Assembly: GCF_910587525.1 (NCBI RefSeq)
Contig: NZ_CAJULS010000046.1
Location: forward strand, 1 to 16,058
Direction of reading: 5' to 3'
DNA from: an uncultured Oscillibacter sp.
GTDB lineage: Bacteria; Bacillota; Clostridia; Oscillospirales; Oscillospiraceae
Length of the DNA stretch: 16,058 nt
In this document: positions 1 to 7,460 of the stretch, one piece after another
How positions within the stretch are numbered: the first letter of the stretch is position 1
Layout of the letters: every line of letters starts with the position of its first letter
Position numbers and translations under genes: made by a program
The notes under the pieces: model-generated
The model's input: the letters and a program-made list of their open reading frames with translations, nothing else
Databases searched by the model: none
What the model was told of the DNA's origin: nothing

Positions 1-2
1 AC

Positions 3-116
3 AGCCCTGGGGCCATTGCGGCAATCTCACTGGGGATTTTCTTCCTGATCTATGCTATCTACATTCTGCTGGCCTATACCAACTTGAGGCGGAACATACT
101 GCCGCAGGGAGCGTAG
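3..116 (+). CDS. C-terminal fragment of a membrane protein, cut by the window edge
   Basis: An open frame enters from the left edge and stops at TAG 114-116, giving 37 residues. The segment from about residue 4 to 26 is strongly hydrophobic and is followed by a short polar, positively charged tail (NLRRN). This fits a last transmembrane helix with a cytoplasmic tail. The pattern resembles the end of an FtsX/MacB-type ABC permease, but 37 residues are too few to assign a family. It is unrelated in strand and composition to the large operon to the right. Confidence 0.55.
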   Translation, partial: SPGAIAAISLGIFFLIYAIYILLAYTNLRRNILPQGA

Positions 117-204
117 GGAGAAGCGGCCGCCTGTTCCCCACCGGGCTGTTTGACCCATAACTTGACCCGGAACAGGAAATTCCTCTGCGGAACCAACGGA
201 GCGG

Positions 205-519
205 ATGGTAAATAGGGGACTCTATCCGCTGAACAAGCAGAGCCAAACAGGGTTTGCTATGCTCCCCATAGAGCAGACAAAGCGAGAAAAACTTGCGCAC
301 TACTCGAGGAGCATCATTACGGCATTGATCAGTGCGGAAATGAAAATCCATGCAGCGGAGCAGTGCTATGCCGGAGCTGGAAGCCTTAATCAAATTGCGG
401 AAAGATTTGGAGTACACCGCAGCACATTGCAGAAACGGCTGATGAATTATGATTTGTTTGGTGAGGAAGGGCTGCGCCATCGCGTAGGGAATCATCACTA
501 TCCTGCTATCGGTTTATGA
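205..519 (+). pseudogene. Truncated IS3/IS150-type transposase N-terminus (helix-turn-helix)
   Basis: This is a 104-residue frame. The true start may be ATG 205 or the in-frame ATG at 259; neither has a well-spaced ribosome binding site. Residues about 59-93 carry a helix-turn-helix of the kind found in the first reading frame of IS3/IS150 elements: a GSLNQIAERFGV helix pair, then STLQKRL and a YDLFGEEGLRHR segment. An intact OrfA would continue with a coiled-coil and then the DDE-containing OrfB. Here the frame stops just after the HTH and no DDE frame follows, so this is a remnant. No terminal inverted repeats or target duplication could be recognised. The HTH is clear; the exact family is inferred. 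Confidence 0.55.
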
Positions 520-835
520 CAACCTACCGGACAAATTTTCAAAAGTCTGTACCTCTGGATTATCTGGTGCTCATCGTCATCTGCACGCTTCTGATCTTTC
601 TTCTGTCCGCACTCCTGATCATCCCCGTAAAAGAGACGCCGCTTAACAGGGTGGGATTGCCATGGGCTTCCTGGCTTGGCCCTACGCAGCCTCCCGGTGC
701 GGACGGAGTCTGGGCGTCCCCCTCCTGCCGGTGCTGGTCCGGGCGGCGCTGTGCCTTGCCTGTCTCTGTCTGGCTCTGCGCCCGGCTGTGGTCCGCAGAC
801 TGGGCGGCGTGGCGGCTTTGGCAGCGGTGCAATGA
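516..835 (+). pseudogene. Probable frameshifted small membrane-protein remnant
   Basis: The ATG at 516 overlaps the preceding stop as ATGA. The first 45 or so codons encode a short polar start, one clear transmembrane segment (LDYLVLIVICTLLIFLLSAL, about residues 14-33), then a PVKETPLNR turn. After about position 655 this frame becomes Trp/Cys/Arg-rich and no longer protein-like, although it stays open to 953. A second frame, open from 647 and with an ATG at 662, reads a plausible hydrophobic 57-residue stretch to the TGA at 833-835. The simplest reading is one membrane protein broken by a frameshift near 647-662. Two separate small ORFs are also possible. I do not recognise a family. Confidence 0.3.
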
Positions 836-856
836 TTTTAAATATCCGATACCAGA

Positions 857-890
857 GAAGCTCCCCGGGTCTTATGGTCCGGGGAGCTTC
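857..890. terminator. Perfect 12-bp hairpin, possible bidirectional terminator
   Basis: The arms GAAGCTCCCCGG (857-868) and CCGGGGAGCTTC (879-890) pair perfectly around a 10-nt loop. There is no T-run directly after it on the plus strand (AGGCC follows). It is therefore either a terminator without a good U-tract or a structured intergenic element. It lies 21 bp after the stop at 835. Confidence 0.5.
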
Positions 891-973
891 AGGCCTGCGC
901 CCGCGGCAGAGGACAGGGTGCCAGAAAACAAGCCAGTCAATGGCCAAATCTGATAAAAAAGCTTTCCCATCGG

Positions 974-1020
974 GAGGCAGCCGCATGATGCGGGAGCATC
1001 ACGCGGCTGCCTCTTTCTCG
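974..1020 (+). terminator. Strong intrinsic-terminator-like hairpin
   Basis: GAGGCAGCCGC (974-984) pairs with GCGGCTGCCTC (1003-1013). The stem continues inward past one A-C mismatch through six more pairs (TGATGC with GCATCA) to a GGGA loop. TTTCTC follows on the plus side, and AAAAAAGC lies upstream at about 955-961. The right-hand T-tract is short but this is the best terminator in the left region. It would stop plus-strand transcription from the remnant genes before the minus-strand operon. Confidence 0.6.
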
Positions 1021-1033
1021 TATTGGCGGTTAC

Positions 1034-1163
1034 TTGGGGAACAAATCAATCTCCCCAATAAACGTACAACGTACATCCCCCCGACCATTTTCCAATGGTG
1101 CGCACATTGGGAAAACCCTTTGCGGGTCTTCAGTGTCGAATTGTCCGTCAAAACGGACAATTC
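1034..1163. repeat. Palindrome-rich spacer, with the end-of-operon hairpin at 1138-1163
   Basis: The 203-bp gap between the terminator at 974-1020 and the aldehyde dehydrogenase stop holds several inverted repeats. TTGGGGA/TCCCCAA is at 1034-1040/1052-1058. A near-perfect palindrome, CCAAT to ATTGG around GTGCGCAC, lies at 1092-1110. The strongest is GAATTGTCCGT (1138-1148) against ACGGACAATTC (1153-1163) with a CAAA loop. The last lies about 60 bp beyond the operon's final stop codon and may act as a terminator or RNA 3'-end stabiliser, although it lacks a T-run on either strand. I see no gene in this gap. Confidence 0.45.
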
Positions 1164-1223
1164 AAAGTATGGGACGAAGCGAAACCCTCTCGAAAAAGTG
1201 GCTAAATCGCTTCTTCGGCAGAT

Positions 1224-2678
1224 TTATCTGGCGAAATCCATATTGATGTGCTTGATCTCCGTGTATTTCAGGAAGCCGTCCACGCCGGCTGCCCGGTCCA
1301 GGCCGCTCTCCTTGTAGCCGCCGGTCTCGCACTCCGGGGCAAAGCCCGTGTAATGGTTGACCCACACGTTGCCGGAGCGGAGCCGCCGGCTGACGGCCAT
1401 AGCCCGGTCAAAGCTCTTCGTCCAAAGGCCGGAGCACAGGCCGTACCGTGTGCAGTTGGCCAGTTCTACCGCCTCATCCTCGGTCTCAAAGGTCTGGATC
1501 ACCAGCACCGGCCCGAAGATCTCCTCCTGGACGATAGGGGAATCCACTGGCGGGTCCAGAAAAATGGTGGGGGCGATGAAAAAGCCCTTATCGCAGCCGT
1601 TTTCCGTATAGCGGTAGCCGCCGGTGATCAGCTGGGAACAGCCCTTGCCGATCTCGATGTAGCGCAGGATCTTCTCCATCTGGCCCTGATTGTCCACAGG
1701 GCCCATTTTAGTCTCGGGATCCAGGCAGTAGCCCAGCTTCAGCCCCTCTGCCACGGCCTTGAGCTTTTCAATGAAGGGCCCGGCAATGCTCCTTTCCAGC
1801 ACCAGCCGGGACCCGGCGGTGCAGGTCTGGCCCGCGTTGGAGAAAATCGCCGCCGCGCAGCCTGCCACGGCCTTATCCATATCGCAGTCGGCGAAGACCA
1901 CGTTGGCTGACTTCCCCCCAAGCTCCAGGGAAACCCGCTTCATGGTCTTGGCCGCCCGCTCCATGATATCCTTGCCAGTATCCAGGCCGCCGGTGAAGGT
2001 GATCATGTCCACCCCGGGGTGCTCGGAGAAGACCGCGCCGATCTTCCCGCCGGGGCCAGTGATGGCGTTAACCACACCCCGGGGAAGCTCTGGCACGTTG
2101 TCCACCAGCAGACGGATGACCTCCATATTGGCGCCCGCGGTCTGGCCCGCGGGCTTAATCACCAGCGTATTACCGGCGGCCAGGGCGGGGATGGAGTCCC
2201 GGATCATCAGGGTGATGGGGTAGTTCCAGGGCTCAATGCCCACCACAACGCCCACCGGCTCCCGGGTCATCACCGAGAGGCGGTTCTTAGACACCGTGGA
2301 GGTGCTGCCGTATAACGTGCGGGCGGAGGCCACGGCGTACTCCATGTAACCAATAGCGTTATTGCACTCAATGCGGGACTCCTGGAGGGGCTTGCCGGAC
2401 TCCAGGGACAGGCAGGTGCAGATGCGGTCAAAATTCTCCCGCATGAGATTAGCCCATTTTTGCAGCACAGCGGCCCGGAAGCGGGGGTTAAAGGCCCAGT
2501 CCTCCTCCTCAAAAGCCCGGCGAGCCGCCGCCACGGCCAGATCCACGTCCGCCTCTCCGGAGCGGGCCACTTGGGTGACGGCCTCTCCGTTGCAGGGGTT
2601 GTAGATCAAATTGGTCTCACCGCTTACCGCGTCCACCCATTTCCCGTCAATGTAATTCTGGAACGTGCCAACCTTCAT
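1224..2678 (-). CDS. NAD(P)-dependent aldehyde dehydrogenase (ALDH superfamily)
   Basis: A 484-residue protein, full length for the family, that oxidises an aldehyde to the carboxylic acid with NAD(P)+ in the cytoplasm. Key residues are all visible: the oxyanion-hole Asn152 in PWNYP, cofactor-binding Lys175 in VIKPA, general base Glu252 in LELGGKSAN, and nucleophile Cys286 in NAGQTCTAGSR. The C-terminal EEIFGPV motif is also present. One oddity is FTGG at 228-231, where FTGS is usual in the cofactor site. The closest named relatives by eye are betaine-aldehyde or gamma-aminobutyraldehyde dehydrogenases, but the substrate cannot be read from sequence. It is the last gene of the operon. Its ATG overlaps the UbiD stop (ATGA) and has AAGGAG 8 nt upstream, so it is translationally coupled to the decarboxylase. 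It may supply or remove a carboxylate around that step. Confidence 0.93.
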   Translation of the reverse strand: MKVGTFQNYIDGKWVDAVSGETNLIYNPCNGEAVTQVARSGEADVDLAVAAARRAFEEEDWAFNPRFRAAVLQKWANLMRENFDRICTCLSLESGKPLQESRIECNNAIGYMEYAVASARTLYGSTSTVSKNRLSVMTREPVGVVVGIEPWNYPITLMIRDSIPALAAGNTLVIKPAGQTAGANMEVIRLLVDNVPELPRGVVNAITGPGGKIGAVFSEHPGVDMITFTGGLDTGKDIMERAAKTMKRVSLELGGKSANVVFADCDMDKAVAGCAAAIFSNAGQTCTAGSRLVLERSIAGPFIEKLKAVAEGLKLGYCLDPETKMGPVDNQGQMEKILRYIEIGKGCSQLITGGYRYTENGCDKGFFIAPTIFLDPPVDSPIVQEEIFGPVLVIQTFETEDEAVELANCTRYGLCSGLWTKSFDRAMAVSRRLRSGNVWVNHYTGFAPECETGGYKESGLDRAAGVDGFLKYTEIKHINMDFAR

Positions 2679-4054
2679 CTTGCATTCTCCTTTCCATTCA
2701 GTAAATCCGCCGCCCGGGCCCTGACGGCCTCCGGCAGGGTCACCCGCCGCTCCCGCTCTCCCGGGGCGCTGGTGGCATCAATGCACATCTTATCAGACAT
2801 CCCGTCCACGCAGGAGGGATCCAGCCGGTTGCACACCACCCGGGGCACAATAAACACATCTCTGTCCGCCTGGACATGGGTAGCCGCGGCCCAGAGGACC
2901 TCCTCCTCACTAAATACGTCCACATCCCCGTCCACCACAATGATGAGCTTTAAATAGAGATCCAGCCCAAAGAGCAGCATAGCCACTTGCCGGGCCTGGC
3001 CCTCCATCTGCTGGTCCATGGAAAGGTAGGCGTGGAAATGGCAGCCGCACTTAGGCATGTTCAGCGCCTTGACGCCGGGAATCTCCCTTTGCAGCTTGTG
3101 GAGGAGGATGATCTCCTTGGTGAACTGGCTCAACAGCAGGTGCTCCCAGGCAAAGCCGGGAACCAGATCCTGGTAAATGGGGTCTCGCCGGTGGGTGATG
3201 GCCGTCACCTGGAATACGTTCCTGGTGGAGCGGCTGGTACTGTAGCCGGTGTACTCTCCGAAGGGACCCTCGTCCTCGTTGACCCCCGCTAGGATTCGGC
3301 CCTCCAGCACATATTCGGCGAAGGCTGGAACGGGAATATCCACCGTTCTGCCCCGGATCACCTGGGCGGGCCTGTCCATATAGGCTGCGGCCCAGCTGTA
3401 GTCGTCCTGGGAGGGGGGGATTTTCGACGCTCCGGTAATGTAGTAGGCCGGGTGGGCTCCGATGACTACCGCGATTTCCAAATTCCGGCCCTGGCCGGCA
3501 GCGGCGTTAAAGTAGCGCCACAGATCCCCCCGGGAGTGGAGGGAAATGCCGATGCGGTCCCGCTCCTTGAGCTGCATCCGGTGGAAGCTGAGGTTACAGC
3601 GGCCATTCTCCGGATCTCGGGCGATGACCACGCCGGAGGTGATATAGCGCCCCGCGTCCCCCTCGAAGTGGCGGAAAACCGGCAGGGCCGTCACATCCAC
3701 CGCTTCCCCGGTGAGGACAACCTCCTGAACGGGGGCGCTGTCCACAAACTCCAGATCTTGAAATCTCTCCGCCTGCTCCTCCACATCGGTGACGTGGTGG
3801 ATAACCCGCTTAAGCCGGTCCCGGCTGGCGAAGATATTGCACACAGTCCGTCCCCCGGTGTCCGGGTCCGTCAGCTCCATCACCGGGAAACGCTTTTCTC
3901 CCTCCAGTTGCTCCACCATGGCCGAGAGGAGGTAATCCTCCCGCCTGGCGGTGACGGCGCACCGCTCCTGAGGCTCCAGCAGGGCGAGAAAGTGCCGCAG
4001 GGACTGACAGGACTCACCGTCCGGCGCAGTAGTCTTTGAAAAATTGCTCACCAT
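2675..4054 (-). CDS. UbiD-family prenylated-FMN-dependent decarboxylase
   Basis: This 459-residue protein is a typical UbiD-superfamily (de)carboxylase, acting on aromatic, heteroaromatic or alpha,beta-unsaturated acids with prenylated FMN. The N154-x4-R159 spacing (NLSFHR) matches the cofactor/metal-binding Asn and catalytic Arg of the family (Asn168/Arg173 in the fungal enzyme Fdc1). E262-x4-E267 in the hallmark GPFGEYTGY stretch matches the Glu277/Glu282 catalytic pair. The later VVDGDVDVF segment is also characteristic, and the active site appears intact. The ATG at 4054 has a GAGGAGG ribosome binding site about 7 nt upstream, so the start is well supported even though it lies 41 nt inside the FGGY kinase gene. 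Its cofactor synthase UbiX and an LpdD-like partner are encoded divergently at 14787-15717. The substrate is unknown; subfamily placement needs a phylogeny. Confidence 0.93.
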   Translation of the reverse strand: MVSNFSKTTAPDGESCQSLRHFLALLEPQERCAVTARREDYLLSAMVEQLEGEKRFPVMELTDPDTGGRTVCNIFASRDRLKRVIHHVTDVEEQAERFQDLEFVDSAPVQEVVLTGEAVDVTALPVFRHFEGDAGRYITSGVVIARDPENGRCNLSFHRMQLKERDRIGISLHSRGDLWRYFNAAAGQGRNLEIAVVIGAHPAYYITGASKIPPSQDDYSWAAAYMDRPAQVIRGRTVDIPVPAFAEYVLEGRILAGVNEDEGPFGEYTGYSTSRSTRNVFQVTAITHRRDPIYQDLVPGFAWEHLLLSQFTKEIILLHKLQREIPGVKALNMPKCGCHFHAYLSMDQQMEGQARQVAMLLFGLDLYLKLIIVVDGDVDVFSEEEVLWAAATHVQADRDVFIVPRVVCNRLDPSCVDGMSDKMCIDATSAPGERERRVTLPEAVRARAADLLNGKENAR

Positions 4055-5450
4055 AGGTCTCCTCCTCTCTGGGGAAATATTGCCGTCCCGTACCGGCGGC
4101 GGCGGACGCCTCCGCCAGGGATGAAAAATGTCCGCAGGCCAGGGCGGCGGTCAGCGCCGCGCCAAGGGCGCTGGACTGCTTCTCGGCGGCGGCCAGGACT
4201 GTTTTCCCGGTCACAGAGGCCAAAATCCCCAGGAAAACGGGATTGGCGCTCATACCGCCAAAGACCCGCAGAGTGTCCGGCGCACGGCCTGCACAAGATT
4301 CCACCCGCCGGATAGAGAGTTTGGCCTCACAGCTGAGGCCCTCGTAGGCGGCCCGGATGAGGTGGGATCGGTTGTGGGAGAGTCCCAGGTTCCAGATGCC
4401 CCCCACAACGCCGGGAGAAGTCACCCGCCACAAAAGAGGCGTGACCCTGAGCCCCCCGGCCCCAGGAGGGGCCTCCCCCGCCCGGGCATCCAGAGACGCC
4501 CAGAAGGACGCGTCCGCCGCGGCGCCGTCCAAGAGCATGCCGGCCAGCCAGTCGGTAAACTGACCCCCGGCCCCGGTGCCGAATTCCACGGCAAAGCCGT
4601 TTTCCGGCAGCACCTCCACGGTAGCCAGCCCCTCTGGATCAAAGGCCGGGGCGGCGCAGGTAAGGCTGGCCACAAAGCTGGTGCCCAAGTTCATGGCTAG
4701 ATCCTCGTTCACCGCGCCGCTGCCGATGACAGCGGCGGGCTGGTCCCCGGGGACGGCAACAGCCCGGGCCCCCGCCAGAGCGGGGAATTCCCGGACCCAG
4801 TTCTCTCCCACCTCCCCGCAGGACTGGCCTACCGGCACGCAGTCCCACTCCAAAAATGCCTCACCGGGGAAGAGTCCCCTGTCCAGGCGCTGGCTCCCCG
4901 CCGCCAGGCACCCATTCCGGGCGGAGGATCCCGCTGTCACCGTGACGCGGCCCATCAGGAGACTCAGCAGGTAATCCTGCGGGGAGAGCCACACGGCGGC
5001 GCGGCGGTAGAGCTCCGGGTGGTGAAATCTGGCCCATAGGATTTTGGCCATACCGTTGAAAGAGACGAAGGGACACCCCGTCCGCCAGTAATAGTCCAAG
5101 GGCTCCAGGCCCAGGGCCCGCAGTTCCTCCCCGGAGGCGGCCCGGCTGTCGCTGTCGCACAGAGCCAGGCCCAGGGGACGGCCCCGGCCGTCCGCCGGAA
5201 TCACCGTGCCACGCTGGTGGGTAATGCCCAGAGCCTCCACCCGGGTCCCTTCCGGCAGCAACGCTAGGATATCCCCCAGAGCGGCCCGGAAGGCCGCCTC
5301 CAGCACAGCGGGGGACATCTCCTGCACCCCGGGGGCACAGCGCCGGGCGTAATCCCGCCCGGCGGATGCCAAAATCTGCCTCTCCTCCGGGCCGTAGGCC
5401 AAAGCCCGAACACCATGGGTGCCGGCGTCAAATCCCAGAATGACATTCAT
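4014..5450 (-). CDS. FGGY-family carbohydrate kinase
   Basis: A 478-residue ATP-dependent kinase of the FGGY family (xylulose, ribulose, glycerol and LsrK-type kinases). The N-terminal phosphate loop is DAGTHGVR (residues 8-15). The catalytic Asp236 lies in PGDQPAAV, NLGTS is at 254-258, and the adenosine-binding FGGMSANP is near residue 397, followed by SSALGAAL at 426-433. The order and length match a complete two-domain enzyme. A GTG at 5457-5459 is in frame, but the ATG at 5450 is preferred because GGAGG lies 8 nt before it and would be only 1 nt from the GTG. It sits between the alcohol dehydrogenase and UbiD, with its 3' end overlapping the UbiD start. The adjacent dehydrogenase and aldolase suggest it phosphorylates a ketose or similar polyhydroxy compound before aldol cleavage. 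The exact sugar cannot be told. Confidence 0.92.
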   Translation of the reverse strand: MNVILGFDAGTHGVRALAYGPEERQILASAGRDYARRCAPGVQEMSPAVLEAAFRAALGDILALLPEGTRVEALGITHQRGTVIPADGRGRPLGLALCDSDSRAASGEELRALGLEPLDYYWRTGCPFVSFNGMAKILWARFHHPELYRRAAVWLSPQDYLLSLLMGRVTVTAGSSARNGCLAAGSQRLDRGLFPGEAFLEWDCVPVGQSCGEVGENWVREFPALAGARAVAVPGDQPAAVIGSGAVNEDLAMNLGTSFVASLTCAAPAFDPEGLATVEVLPENGFAVEFGTGAGGQFTDWLAGMLLDGAAADASFWASLDARAGEAPPGAGGLRVTPLLWRVTSPGVVGGIWNLGLSHNRSHLIRAAYEGLSCEAKLSIRRVESCAGRAPDTLRVFGGMSANPVFLGILASVTGKTVLAAAEKQSSALGAALTAALACGHFSSLAEASAAAGTGRQYFPREEETYGEQFFKDYCAGR

Positions 5451-5469
5451 TACGGACACCTCCGATCCA

Positions 5470-6576
5470 TCAAGCCTCCAAATCCAGGCCGATTTTCAGG
5501 TTTTCTCCCCTACCATACAGGGCGATGGCTTCGTTAATCTGGCTCAGGGGCATTTCCCTGTTGCGGATCAAGGTGTAGTCAAAAGCGCCGGAGGCCAGCA
5601 TTTCTATGGCCTTTTCCGCGTGGGCATTGCCAAAGCCCACAGTACCGGTGAAGTTAATCATGCTGTAGTGGATGCGGTTAATGCTGACGGTAAAGGCATC
5701 GGCCCCGGTGGGGGAGGAGGAGAACAATGACACCGTGCCCCCCTTTGCCGCCATATCCATAGCTTGGACGGTGAGGACAGCCTGGGCGGGACCCCCTGGG
5801 ACTACGAACACTTTATTCGCTCCCACGCCGCCGGTGAGGGCCTTTACCTGGGCCACGGGATCCCCCTGACGGCTGTTGACAATCTGATCGGCCCCCAGAC
5901 GTCGGGCAATATCCAGCCGGCTCTCATCCAAATCCACGGCGATGACGTGCCGGGCTCCGTTATACCGGGCAGCGGCCACATGGAGCAGTCCCATGGGTCC
6001 CAGGCCCAGAACCGCCACATCGTCCCCAGGCCCCGTCAGGGCGTGGTCCACGCTGTGCACCACGTCCGCCAGGGGCTCCAGGAGACTTCCCGCCTCCATG
6101 GAGAGGCTGTCGGGCAGCTTCATAGCGCAGATCTCCGGTGTCTTCAGGTGGGTGGCAAAGCAGCCGCCGATGCCCTGTTCATAGAATAGCTTTTCGCATT
6201 CGCCAAAGCCCCCAGCGCTGCACCCCACGCCAATCACGTGGGGGCAGAGATTGGTCCGGCCCTCCTTGCAGTAGCCGCACTCCCCGCAGAAAATCATGGG
6301 CTGCACCGCCACGCGGTCTCCCTTCTTCACCGCTGTGACCCTGGCCCCGGCCTCCACCACCACGCCAGCGGCCTCGTGGCCCAGGATGCAGGGGCCGTAC
6401 TCCTTCAGCGCCCCCTCCACGTCCGGCTTGTCGGCGTTGTACTTCTTGATGTCCGTGGGACAAAGACAGGCCTTTTTCAGGTTGATGATGATGTCGTGGT
6501 CCCCGCAGGGGGCAACCTCCCGGGTCTCCACCCGGATGTCGTGAGGCGCGTACAGCAACGCTGCTTTCATCTCCAT
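5470..6576 (-). CDS. Zinc-dependent medium-chain alcohol/polyol dehydrogenase (MDR family)
   Basis: A 368-residue protein of the sorbitol/threonine dehydrogenase branch of MDR enzymes, oxidising an alcohol to a ketone or aldehyde with NAD(P)+. The catalytic zinc ligands are Cys39 (CPTD, replacing the usual CGTD) and His67-Glu68 (GHEAAG), with Glu167 in the EPLAD stretch. The structural-zinc cysteines are all present at 97, 100, 103 and 111. The Rossmann loop GLGPMG is at 191-196 and Asp215 ends the second strand, which suggests NAD rather than NADP. AAAGGAG lies 9 nt before ATG 6576 and supports this start over Met3. It lies between the aldolase and the kinase. In many polyol and sugar pathways this trio works as dehydrogenase, kinase, aldolase. 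Confidence 0.92.
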   Translation of the reverse strand: MEMKAALLYAPHDIRVETREVAPCGDHDIIINLKKACLCPTDIKKYNADKPDVEGALKEYGPCILGHEAAGVVVEAGARVTAVKKGDRVAVQPMIFCGECGYCKEGRTNLCPHVIGVGCSAGGFGECEKLFYEQGIGGCFATHLKTPEICAMKLPDSLSMEAGSLLEPLADVVHSVDHALTGPGDDVAVLGLGPMGLLHVAAARYNGARHVIAVDLDESRLDIARRLGADQIVNSRQGDPVAQVKALTGGVGANKVFVVPGGPAQAVLTVQAMDMAAKGGTVSLFSSSPTGADAFTVSINRIHYSMINFTGTVGFGNAHAEKAIEMLASGAFDYTLIRNREMPLSQINEAIALYGRGENLKIGLDLEA

Positions 6577-6605
6577 AGCATTCCGCTCCTTTCCCCTCTA
6601 CCGCC

Positions 6606-7427
6606 TCAACGGCACAGACGCAGGAATTCCTCCCTGTCGCCCCGGTAAGTGATTGCCTTCAGGGCCTGAACCATCTGGGCCGGGTTCTCGCTCTGCCAGA
6701 CATTGCGCCCAAAGACCACGCCGCATACGCCGCAGCTTGCGGCCTTTTCAATGGTGTCAGCGATGCTCTCCGGCGCGGCCTTGGCCCCGCCCAGAATAGC
6801 CACGGGCACGGGGCAGTTGTCCACCACGGCCTGGTACTCCTCTGGCTCGCCCATATAGTCGCACTTCACCAGGTCCGCCCCCAGCTCCGCGCTGATGCGG
6901 GCCATGTCCGCATAGAGGGAAACCTGACGGCGGATATCGTCCGTGAACCGGGCCCCCCAGGTAGTGGGCTCCACAATCAGAGGCAGGTTCCAGCGGCCGC
7001 ACTCCTCCGCAAGGCTCGTGATATAGGCCATGTTGTCCGCCTGGAGGCGGCTGTCCCTGCGGCCGAAGATCAAAAGGGCCTTCACCGCGTCCGCCCCCAG
7101 GCGTACGCACTCCTCCACGGAGATGGACTGGCGCAGCTCCTCAATCTCACCGGGCTGCTGTGGGATGCTGCTGCCCACGATGAAATCGCTGGAGATCACC
7201 AGGGCGGGACTATCCTTGCGGCCAAAGAGGTAGTTATAGGTCCGGGCCATGCCCCCGCTGAGCAAAAGGGCATCGGGCTTGGACTCCACCAGGGCGGCCA
7301 GCAGCTTTTCCGGATGGGCAAGGCCGGGCTTTACGCCGCCTTGGCCATGATCCATGGCCACCATCACCGTCTTGCCGGACTTGTCAAACAGGCGGTTCAT
7401 CCGCAGTTCCTTATTCCAATGTCTCAT
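6606..7427 (-). CDS. DhnA/FbaB/LsrF-type class I aldolase
   Basis: A 273-residue TIM-barrel aldolase of the group that includes archaeal-type class I fructose-bisphosphate aldolase and LsrF. The signature GKTVMVAMDHG is at residues 18-28. The Schiff-base lysine is most likely Lys188 in ADLVKCDYMG. The phosphate-binding ends follow as CPVPVAILGG (205-214) and GVVFGRNVWQSENP (236-249). These C-terminal stretches strongly recall LsrF. It would cleave (or thiolyse) a phosphorylated ketose-like compound, presumably the product of the nearby FGGY kinase. GAGGAG lies 9 nt before the ATG at 7427. Met10 is an alternative start closer to the usual N-terminus of the family. It is 33 bp after the amidohydrolase and 29 bp before the dehydrogenase, so all three are cotranscribed. 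Confidence 0.88.
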   Translation of the reverse strand: MRHWNKELRMNRLFDKSGKTVMVAMDHGQGGVKPGLAHPEKLLAALVESKPDALLLSGGMARTYNYLFGRKDSPALVISSDFIVGSSIPQQPGEIEELRQSISVEECVRLGADAVKALLIFGRRDSRLQADNMAYITSLAEECGRWNLPLIVEPTTWGARFTDDIRRQVSLYADMARISAELGADLVKCDYMGEPEEYQAVVDNCPVPVAILGGAKAAPESIADTIEKAASCGVCGVVFGRNVWQSENPAQMVQALKAITYRGDREEFLRLCR

Positions 7428-7460
7428 ATCAGCATTCTCCTCATTTATCTGTAAAAATAC

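Noticed and set aside
55..498. 147-residue minus-strand frame opposite the transposase remnant
   Set aside because: It has no ribosome binding site and an implausible composition, and it is antisense to the recognisable HTH frame.
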